A stretch of 64,000 nt of DNA from Adiantum capillus-veneris (taxonomy: Eukaryota; Streptophyta; Polypodiopsida; Polypodiales; Pteridaceae), in NCBI GenBank assembly GCA_014529385.2, contig CM043959.1, forward strand, positions 62,201,753 through 62,265,752, read 5' to 3'. Position 1 is the stretch's first letter; each line of letters begins with the position of its first letter. Under the pieces are notes generated by a model. It worked only from the letters and a program-made list of their open reading frames with translations, was not told where the DNA came from and did no database searches. Shown piece by piece: positions 56,023 to 64,000 of this stretch. The translations under genes and the position numbers were made by a program.

Positions 56023-58085
56023 CCAACAAAAAATGATCATACATCAATTGTTCAAACTCTCATTTTGTAATTTTGAGGACTAAATACTTTTTAGTTTTTT
56101 CTAGCTTATTTCATTCTCAATAGAATATTAAACCTTAATCACAAGATAAGAAACATATGTCCCTAATCTATATGGACACAAGATATAAGGCCAACGAAAA
56201 ATGTTCTTCAAACACTTAAAGAGTCTTTAGGTGACCTAGAATAACCAACCTATGGTCTAAAGGCCATAGGGTGTCATGTGATGTTTTATAAGATGTGTCC
56301 ATAAGAGCTAGGTGATTTGCATCCATGGGGTGATTTAAGTGCCCCTGTGGAGATTCTATGTCACCACCCTATGGCCCTAAGGCCTTAGGGTATCCCAAAT
56401 GCTCTTGGATAACTTATGTTTCCTTCTAGAATAGCCCAAATACTCATGTGCCCATTTAGATACTTTATGTAATCTCTCTATATACATAAAATTGTAGGAT
56501 AGCTGTGTTGACACCCTATGGCCTTAAGGCTGTAGACTATCCCAAATGCTTATGTGCCCTTTTAAAGACTCTATTTAATCACCCTATATCCGTAAGATTG
56601 TAGGGTAGCCAAATGCTTTTGGGGTATTCTATGTTGACACCCTATGGGCCTAAGGCTATAGAGTAACCCAGATGCTTATGTGCCCTTTTAGAGACTCGGT
56701 GTAATCACCCTACATCTGTAAGGTTGTAGGGTGTCCCATTTTCTTTTGGGGGATTCTATGGCCCTAGGGTGTCATGTCTACAAAGAACTCTCTGATCCTC
56801 AAGTCATAGTGTATTATTCCCAAACCTCATATGATCAATTAACTTTAAATTATTACATAATATATATCATATGACCATATATAAATGTAGAATTCTATTT
56901 ACCAAAACATGTCCATATAATATCATACACTTAAGTCTAATTCATTTATTGTGAAAAAACTCAAACTCACAAGTTCACATTTTTTCAAAGAAAATAAATT
57001 GAGAAAAATAACGAGCCAAACATAAATGTTTTTAACATCATGGGCAGATTTGAGATGGGACAAATAAAATAAAATGACAACAATAATAATCTAAATATCA
57101 GTAATGTAATATCATGGGTGGCTAGCTTAACCTGTTTCCTGTAGACTTTCTAGAATGGCCTCAGCAATTGCATCCAATGGTTCTTCAATTTCTTCTTCCT
57201 CTGAATCCTTGGCATTGACTCTCTCTGTTATCCACACCTGCCCACCTTCTAAGATCAAGGTCTTCTTCCACTATGGAATGGCAAAGAGATTCCAATTGCA
57301 TCATTTGATCACTACTACATGCAACTGATATCACCTTTCTCTGTTGTTGTAGTGCCTCTTTAGTCCCATAGCCTAATGAGAAGATGTCTATCACTTGATC
57401 ATCTTCTTTGAGATAGATGCATTTGATTGCACGACGTACAAAAAAGGATTTGGCCGTGGTCACAGCATCATACTCGTCGCGTCATTGATGCAGAGAGTAT
57501 GCATTGTCTCCAACAATGACTCTTTAACACTAGAGTAGTTGGTGTACTGCTCTCCTTGACTGAGAAATTCCCAAACCCCAAAAATTACTTCGCGAAGAGC
57601 GCATGTTTGGATGGTCTCTGATCCCATTAAGGAGCTCAAAGGTAGAACGTGCATTTCATACCATTTAGCTTTTTCAGAAATTGCCTTCTCTAGGGAAGCA
57701 GCATGCTGATACTTGACTAAGCCGGCAATTAAAAACTCTGATGGTTGATGTGCTACCCCACATACTCCATCAATTACTTTACCAAATTGGGCAGCACTCC
57801 AACCACTAGATGTAAGACTTTTGTGTGTTGTGTCTATGATGCAAACACCAACACGAATTTTAGAGCTATTCTCACTACAGAGAAACTCAATGCCTTCCAA
57901 ATTCTTTCCAACACACTTGATTGTCCATGGTAAAATTAATTGCAAACTAGAAGTGCCATTCTTTTGTGCAATGATCCACTACACATATCCCTTAGTGATC
58001 TCAGGAATTGGCTCTTTCTCCTTTCCTTTTTGTAGTAGGAGATTTAGCCATTGTGTACAACTCATGAAGAGAGATTTGACTGTAA
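56023..58085 (-). repeat. Inverted-repeat arm, partner at 13,195-15,254
   Basis: Reverse-complement match to the plus-strand arm, with minisatellite array 2 (56,235-56,790) and the methyltransferase-like half-gene. Confidence 0.85.
56235..56790 (-). repeat. Minisatellite array 2 (inverted copy)
   Basis: Reverse complement of 14,490-15,060. Units carry ATGCTTATGTGCCCTTTTA and CCCTATGG-CCTAAGGC with palindromic cores. Confidence 0.85.
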
Positions 58086-58266
58086 ACATCCGTAATGACA
58101 AGACTCTTGCTTTTCCATTAATGCCGATGTATAACTCCTTGGGTATCGCTTGAAAAAAATCACCCAAAGGATGCCAATAGTTGGGTCTTAGCCTTCTCCT
58201 GTCATTGGATCTTAGCCTGTTTGGCTCATAGCCCTTATGCAAAATAGTGTTCAATCGACGAACCAA
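57120..58266 (-). pseudogene. ParB/methyltransferase-like gene, 3' half (inverted copy)
   Basis: From about 58,085 down it encodes SCTQWLNLLLQKGKEKEPIP, ITKGYV, then WTIKCVGKNLEGIEFLCSEN, VGVCIIDTTHKSLTSSGWSA and QFGKVIDGVCGVAHQPSEFL. At the site where the plus copy has a TAG (13,732) this copy keeps CAG (SQGEQYTNYSS). After the shared frameshift near 57,463 it reads FFVRRAIKCIYLKEDDQVID and IFSLGYGTKEALQQQ, the putative SAM-binding motif I. A small deletion near 57,218 shifts the acidic C-terminus out of frame. The 5' 60 codons (58,266-58,085: RLRPNYWHPLGDFFQAIPKE) do not match the plus copy, so this is a different 5' sequence, either a divergent family member or a fusion. The ParB-like domain is missing. 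Confidence 0.6.
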
Positions 58267-58289
58267 TGAAGACTAATTTGAGTAGCATC

Positions 58290-60519
58290 TTAGCCATGTG
58301 CTATCTGTGAGTTAGAGCACCTTGGCTCAAGCTGACACAGGAGCAGAATATGTAGCAAAAGCTTCTTAGAAGAGTTTCGTTATCCTTGAAGAAATAAGAA
58401 AAAGAGAGAAAAGAAGAGCATGCTGGGCTCAGGAACTTTCCTTAATTTTGTAGAGTGTGTGCCCAGAAGGTGTGCTCTTAGACATCGTATACCTGAATTG
58501 CAGCTTGTCCTATAAGCATTCCACAATCTGTCTGTATAATGCTCTCATCACGAGAGGGGACACAAAACACAAGCCACAGCTTGCCCCACTTACCATGTAT
58601 GGGGTCGTGGCTTGGCAAATGACATAATATGGCACTTTGCCTGTAAAATAAGTCGTAGATTTAGGTTCCATTTAGTGGTATTGTGCAGTGACTGCAACCA
58701 TAAATTTAAACAATCCGAAACTTAGGTTGTCACTGAGTAGAGTGTCTGGTGTGATAACGGAAGCATACTCTCTGAAGCGGTGGAATTCATGCCACCTGGT
58801 TAGCATGCCTTGCATACAGATTTTTATGCCCTTGGCAAGAGTGATAGCCTCAAATGTTAGAGGCAAAACCATTAGTGCCTTGCACAATCTAAATTGGTAG
58901 GTGTGCTATGAGGTGAGATGCCCTATTTTTCCAATTTTCCAAACTTGTGTGCCAATGCCCTTGATGCCAAGTCATTGGGCAGGACCTTGGCACAAGGGAG
59001 AAGCCTTGCTTCCTATAAAATTGTCAAAGCACTTTGCGTTGCACAAAAGCAGTACTTTCCAATCAACGGTGTAAACATGAAAAAATAAACAAAACTGAAC
59101 ATGGTCTAACCTGGTCATCCTGCTGTAGCCAGTTGTCTTGAGATGTCAAGGAAAACTCGCTCAAATGCAGCTCATAGCCTTGTCTATTGCACGAGAAAAA
59201 ATTATCGTGTGTATCATATACATCGTCATATATCATATACGCCTATCTGGTATGTAATAAAATAACCTTGTCAAGCAATTTCAATTCAAATTGGTTAGTG
59301 CCGTGTGTTGAGCATGTTTGCCGGCTTCTGGAAGCAGTGACAAGAAGTCAGCCATGCCGAGCTGTGTGCACCCTTCATGAAGTCGAGTCAGAGGGTGTTC
59401 CGATCTCCTTGAGATTCCATGGGAATCATAATTGAGCTGTTATTGATCCGTGCCACAGATCAGGGTGGCAGGTACTCATGTCATGCTTGAGTCATGTTGG
59501 CATGTTCAACATTGGCTCGATCCCAACAAAAGTGTAATGCTTAAAACGCCTGTCACAAGCCGTGCTTGTGTTTGGAGTGCCTAAATTTCCCACACACCTG
59601 AAATTGGTTGTCGAAGCATAAAAAAGCTATTTGCAAATCCGGAGTGACTCAAAACATCCGGCTTAGACGTAGCACGATAATTTTTCAAGACATACCGTGC
59701 ATGTCTGATCGTACTGATGCTATACTTATTCAAACAGGTATTGAATAGATTGATAAATACAATTGAAATTGAAGGATTACCTCAAAATTTACCGGTATAA
59801 ACTTGTCTTGCTGATGCTCGAGCTTCCATGAACCTTAAACTGAGCATCAACATTGTCTTTGCCTAGTAGCCTTGTTTGGAACCTTTACCCGAGGTTGGCA
59901 AGCACAAGTTCCCTTTCTCAAACAAACACGATGGTATGTGTACCTAAACTTCTTTGCTCGACCATCACATACCAAACCATTTTTAGGAAGGCGAGCTTTC
60001 CAAACTTTGGAGTTGTTTTGGGTTTGTTGTTTGCGGCATGGCTGATGTATTTTAGTTAGTGATACATGCAAGGTAGTCCACCATGTCACCTGCCGCCGCT
60101 CCAGAAGCCCGTGGTGGGCACTGATCCTTAGAGGACACAAAAATATGTCCTTTGCCCTAAGGGCAAAGACCATTGGGCGCTTAAGTGGGAAAAAAAAAAC
60201 TCCAGGCTTGCTGGCGATGGCGCAATAGAGTGCCGCGCGAGAGAGAGAAAGAGAATTTCCGAGCGTTGTTGTGTTGCCCGGAGGTCGCCCGTGTGACGTG
60301 AACTATCCCCCATCCCGTCCTGCTCAAGATGAACCCACCCTGGTTGTGTTTGGTCGTGGTCTTTGTTCCCTCCTCTGTCACCGCAAGCGACCCTGCACAC
60401 GAGCCAAGCTCGACTACGGTGCCTGCTAAGCGGCCATGCCCACACAGCCAAGCTTCGTAATTTTGCTTGCATGAACATGCAAAAAATGAGAAGTGGAGAG
60501 GACCATGCCCTGCCTTCCA
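58290..60519. other. Unassigned region, possible exon fragments on minus strand
   Basis: No transposon protein or RNA gene recognised. The minus strand holds a 58,887-58,672 open frame (LPLTFEAITLAKGIKICMQG...) preceded by an AG acceptor-like CCAATTTAG. Further on, near 58,605-58,650, a short stretch is flanked by TTTTACAG and ATG|GTAAGT splice-like signals. These could be remnants of an intron-containing gene. A perfect palindrome TTTGCCCTAAGGGCAAA is at about 60,151-60,168. Confidence 0.4.
58672..58890 (-). pseudogene. Hypothetical exon-like ORF
   Basis: About 71 codons, ending SFGLFKFMVAVTAQYH before TAA. No known domain. The upstream splice-acceptor-like sequence and lack of low complexity make it better than a random ORF, but there is no second copy in the window to test conservation. 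Confidence 0.3.
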
Positions 60520-60538
60520 AACTTGGCTCTCATACCAA
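60518..60538 (-). promoter_or_regulatory. Reverse-oriented primer-binding site next to an LTR-like end
   Basis: The plus strand TTGGCTCTCATACCAATG reads on the minus strand as CATTGGTATGAGAGCCAA, close to the tRNA-Met-complementary site TGGTATCAGAGCC, placed directly after a CA (minus strand) end. So a minus-strand LTR element leader lies to the left and its LTR to the right, starting at 60,539. Confidence 0.6.
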
Positions 60539-61075
60539 TGTAAGAACCCTAGGAGCTAGAGACCTGGATCCTCCACCCAGCCGCCCATACTTATAGGCTC
60601 TTAGCCCTAGGATCCCCTGTCCACGCTGCTAGCTGGCCCATGGCCGGGGTCCGTGACCCCCCTTTAGGGTAGGGCCCTGCCCGTAGGACCCGTGTCCTGA
60701 CAAAATAAGAGGTGGAATCACAAAACAGACCCCGTGACCTCTACACCAAGACTGTGCACAATAGCCTCATCATGGGAGCTACACAATAGGGGCACCACCT
60801 AGTTTGGAAAGCGGCTAGGACACATGGTAGTGGGGGTTGGCACATAGCATAAGCAAAATGTGAGAGAAGGAGAGAGAGGGAGAGGAAGAGATCATTAGAG
60901 ATTCATTAATATACGCTTCATAGACACCATACTGTTGGAGCTATATATGGCTCACTCTACTGAACTTGGTCTCACCTATATATTTGTATCTTGTCCTCAA
61001 AATGAATCAGTCTTTGGGAGCGTATATGGTGTGTCTCTTGTCTCGTCTCTCTCTCTTTCTCTCTACATCTCAACA
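60539..61075. repeat. LTR region between two outward-facing primer-binding sites
   Basis: It starts TGTAAGAACCCTAGG and ends CTCAACA, 537 bp. A GC-rich left half (to about 60,830) and a GA-rich/CT-rich right half differ in composition, suggesting two abutting LTRs: one of a minus-strand element (left) and one of the plus-strand copia element (right). The internal boundary could not be fixed; TGTGAGAG at 60,859 and TGTTGGAG at 60,932 are candidate starts. Confidence 0.5.
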
Positions 61076-61087
61076 TGGTATCAGAGC
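61076..61087 (+). promoter_or_regulatory. copia-2 primer-binding site
   Basis: TGGTATCAGAGC follows the LTR end ACA immediately. It is the canonical initiator tRNA-Met complement used by most plant copia elements. Confidence 0.92.
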
Positions 61088-61845
61088 GGTAATGATCACG
61101 CGCCGATTCAATTCATGGTGACACAACAGTATGTGTATGCGATTCGCATGTAAGATTCAAAATTTCTACAAATTTTATTTTCGAGCGTTGATTCTTGTTA
61201 ATTGTGGTTTTTTTTTGTTAAGAAGAATATGATTAATGTTTTATGTGGCGTTTATTTATAATCAATCTAATCGTTGATTACGTTTTCTTGTTGATGACAC
61301 CCTGAACTTCATCTCAATTTTTCTTGCTGTTTTGCTCAAAATTTGGAGAAACGGGAAAAGCACAATGCAGCGTAGCGCAAATGGCACTTTTCGTCCAAAA
61401 CTTGTTAGTCTCCTCGAGCTCTTTGATTTGAGTTCTAGGTTTGCATCAATCGGAGTTCGCAGCAGAAAGTTATGCTGTTTTTAATGCAATAGAGCTTGAC
61501 GCAGCTTTCTTCGTCCTACTTCTTCGTGAAGCGTCCGCGATCGTTTTTCTTATTTTGGCGTTAACTTTTTCGAGAAGATTTAGATTTTTGCTATTCGTAT
61601 TGTGGCCGTCAATCTTGCGTCTCATGCCACTCTATTTTTAGGACTTGTTTATTATTAGCGTCTCCTTTACCCTGTCTTTTTTGGGTAACGTCTCTCACAT
61701 CTTTGGACGTTCCTTGAGCATCCTTCTTACGTTTATCGTTGACAGAATGCAGTACTCATATCTCTCTCATTCTCAATTGCGGCCTTCACCATATATGGTG
61801 TGCAGATTCTGTGATCTTATCTTATACGTCTTCTCGCAACAAGAT

Positions 61846-62874
61846 ATGGCTATGAATATTCTCGTCAATGGCTTTCCTTCTGGCCAACGTTCTGTTCCTC
61901 CTTTCCAAGGTCAAGGATTTCCAGGCTGGAAAGCAAAGATGTTGTTAATTCTTGTAGGCAATGAACTCTCCGATGTTGTTCTTGGAAATTGTGTTTGTCC
62001 GCCTCAGCCTGTTGATACGGATAATGATAACGTGCTTATCACTGAAGAACCTATATTTGAAGATTGGAATGTTGCCTATACGGATTGGCAACGACATGAT
62101 AAAGCAGCTCGTCGGTATATTCTTTCTGCTCTTACTGATTCCCTTTTGCTTGATATGTATGAATTGCCTACTTCCCAAGACATATGGAAGTACCTTGTTG
62201 CAAACTTTCAGAAGAAATCTGTTACAGAAATACTTTATTTGAGAGGGTTGCTTAACAAGTTACAATATGAAGTTGGTACTGCCATGACGGGACATATTGA
62301 GTCTTTCAAATCTATTATTAATCAACTTGCTGCTGCCGGTGATCCTGTTCCACAAAAGCAACTGATTACACTTCTCCTTGATACGGTGAAGGACTCTTCT
62401 TATGATAACATTGTTACTATTCTCTCTAATAAAGATGGTCTTGATTTCGACCAAGCTTGCATGTCTTTAATTGAATACTCTCAACGTCAAGAACGTTGGA
62501 ATGCTGGTCACGATACAGCTATGATTTCACAAGAGGAGACTGAGTCACAACACATGGAACGTGCTTTTAATGCTCGAAGGCGTCCATTTCAACGAGGAAA
62601 CCGCAGAGGTGGTCGTCGTGGTAATATTTTCTCTCGTCTCAAATTTCCTAATAAGCAATGTTCTTACTGCAATAGAAATGGCCATACTGAAGATGATTGT
62701 TGGGCACGTCAATATGATGAAGAACACAATATTACCACAAAACAACCACGTTTATCTAGAGACTCTTCTTCTTCTTCTTGTGAATATTGTGGACGATCTG
62801 ATCATCCCACTCATATGTGCTATAAGCGTCGATTCGACACAGATCGGAATAGAGCATATGCTACTGAACATTGA
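61846..62874 (+). pseudogene. copia-2 Gag with two zinc knuckles
   Basis: I take the start at the ATG at 61,846 (MAMNILVNG), although the frame is open from 61,645; the first 67 codons are hydrophobic and look like leader. The copia-type gag domain (UBN2-like) spans FQGQGFPGWKAKMLLILVGN, AARRYILSALTDSLLLDMYE, TSQDIWKYLVANFQKKSVTE and GHIESFKSIINQLAAAGDPV. An Arg/Gly-rich segment (RGNRRGGRRGN) follows, then CSYCNRNGHTEDDC and CEYCGRSDHPTHMC, both C-x2-C-x4-H-x4-C. It ends in TGA at 62,872-62,874, in frame with protease. Confidence 0.9.
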
Positions 62875-64000
62875 AACAACATTGTACCAGAAACAAGCTG
62901 CGTCCTATGTTCAGTTTCTCCAGACAGAATACTTCATGTACGTGATGGATCACTTTTTATTGTCGATTCTGGTGCTACACGAAATATAACATATCAGTCT
63001 AAGTGGCTCCATAACTATCATCCACTGCCAGTTCAACGTGTTGTTTATCTTGCTGATGATACTACTTGTCAAGTAAAGGGTATTGGAGACTTATATCTTG
63101 GTACCTTATCTTCTTCCACTCGAATTTTGGGAGAAGTATTACATGTACCAGATCTTCAACGTAATCTTCTTTCAGTTGCTAGACTTGTTGATCTTGGTCT
63201 TTTTGTTGGATTTGATTATACCAAATGCCGAATTGAGAAAGATGGACAGACTATAGCCACTGCTCCTTGAAACGGTAATTTATTTGAACTCTCTCTCAAC
63301 GATGCTGTAGAAAATATTGTCACTGCTCCAGGTGATCATGATTGCAAAGTATGGCATCACCATTTTGTTCATGCTGATTTCTCAAAACTCCTTGATCTTC
63401 AACGTCGTGATCTTGTTCATGGCATGGATCTTAAAGCCCATCCCCATATGGGAATTTGTGAATTTTGTGCTCTTGGGAAACACAATCGTAAACCCTTTCC
63501 TCTTTCAAATACAACTCATTCTTATGACATCTTGGATCTTGTTCATACTGATATATGTGGACCTCTACCTTCTTCGAGATCACAATATCGCTACTTCATT
63601 ACTTTCATTGATGATTTCTCAAGGTATACGACTGTATTTCTTCTTAGACAAAAATCTGAAGCCTTATCTGTTTTCAAACAATTCCACAAGGCTGCGGAAC
63701 TTCAAACTGGTCATCGCCTTAAGAAGCTTCGTAGTGACAATGGAGGGGAATATGTTTCTCGAGAGTTTGTGAGTTACTGTGCTGACAATGGAATTCATCA
63801 TGAACACACTATTCCATATTTGCCTCAACAGAATGGTGTTGCTGAACGAAAGAATCGCACTATTCTCAATGCTGTAAGATGTATGCTGATTCATTCTGGC
63901 TTATCTCGTGTTTTTTGGGCTGAAGCTACTTTGACATCAGTATTTATTCAGAATCATCTTCCTACTACTGCACCCTCTGGTAAGATACCCATCACAGCAT
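62875..64000 (+). pseudogene. copia-2 protease, GAG-pre-integrase and integrase (partial)
   Basis: In the frame of gag: FIVDSGATRNIT is the aspartic protease active site, near 62,960-62,990. A TGA at 63,268-63,270 follows APxNG, likely a former CGA. GAG-pre-integrase has WHHHFVHADFSKLLDLQRR and ICEFCALGKHNRKPF. The integrase core has HTDICGPLP (Asp codon 63,550), LRSDNGGEYVS (Asp codon 63,736) and QNGVAERKNRT (Glu codon 63,844). Spacing between the last two is 35 residues, the D(35)E signature. The window ends in SGKIPITA inside the integrase. Confidence 0.92.

Larger units (their letters stand above)
61076..64000 (+). mobile_element. copia-2: Ty1/copia retrotransposon, cut by right edge
   Basis: 5' LTR end, primer-binding site, leader of about 770 bp, gag, protease, GAG-pre-integrase and integrase in a single frame, interrupted by two TGA codons (62,872 and 63,268). 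Protease-integrase before RT is the copia order. RT, RNase H and the 3' LTR lie beyond the window. Confidence 0.93.

Noticed and set aside
60128-60520. 130-codon minus-strand ORF as a new gene
   Set aside because: Lies in the leader position next to a reverse primer-binding site; no gag or other motif, so more likely untranslated leader of a minus-strand LTR element.

Overview
The window reads as nuclear DNA of a land plant with a large, repeat-rich genome. It is AT-rich and has no operon-like gene packing. It is filled with Ty3/gypsy and Ty1/copia LTR retrotransposons primed by plant-type tRNA-Met sites, long (CT)n/(GT)n microsatellites, decayed introns and nested insertions. A gymnosperm or fern would fit, but the sequence does not let me name a species. 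I find no intact host gene, no tRNA or rRNA, no CRISPR array and no bacterial-style operon.

Layout, left to right. 1-3347: 3' two thirds of a decayed Ty3/gypsy Tat-type element (gypsy-1, with a second RNase H), then an LTR-like region loaded with microsatellites (3348 to about 5.3 kb, more to 5676). 5.7-9.0 kb: no recognisable gene. 9024-9960: a foldback element whose long stem carries two apical hairpins. About 10.3-11.2 kb: minisatellite with palindromic units. 11.4-14.15 kb: a broken intron-containing gene with a ParB-like N-terminal domain and a C-terminal segment resembling the SAM-binding motif of DNA methyltransferases. 14.5-15.06 kb: a second minisatellite. 15.25-19.87 kb: gypsy-2 tail, LTR, leader, gag and start of protease.

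From 19,868 a long segment begins that occurs three times: copy A (19,868-36,259, interrupted by a younger insertion), copy B (36,306-39,556, partial) and copy C (45,829-55,990). The full unit holds a copia-like LTR, a gypsy-3 reverse-transcriptase fragment, palindromic minisatellites, and two minus-strand pseudogenes of the FCP1/NIF-like (HAD) phosphatase family. Copy A is interrupted by a chromovirus (28,351-34,401) with two LTRs and a 5-bp target duplication; copies B and C show the empty site. Between B and C lies gypsy-2 in inverse orientation (39,571-45,643), carrying the pol half that the plus-strand gypsy-2 lacks. After C comes an inverted copy (56,023-58,085) of the 3' half of the ParB/methyltransferase-like gene with its flanking minisatellite. 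58.3-60.5 kb is mostly unassigned. The right edge is a Ty1/copia element (PBS at 61,076, gag at 61,846, protease and integrase to the window end).

The genes do not form a working pathway. The window is a layered mosaic of retroelement insertion, segmental duplication, inversion and methylation-type decay (many CAG/CAA to TAG/TAA, CGA to TGA and TGG to TAG changes). The most unusual items are the ParB/methyltransferase-like multicopy gene, the palindromic minisatellites that bracket each captured gene module, the foldback with twin apical hairpins, and the FCP1-like pair in which one member has lost its catalytic aspartate in both readable copies.
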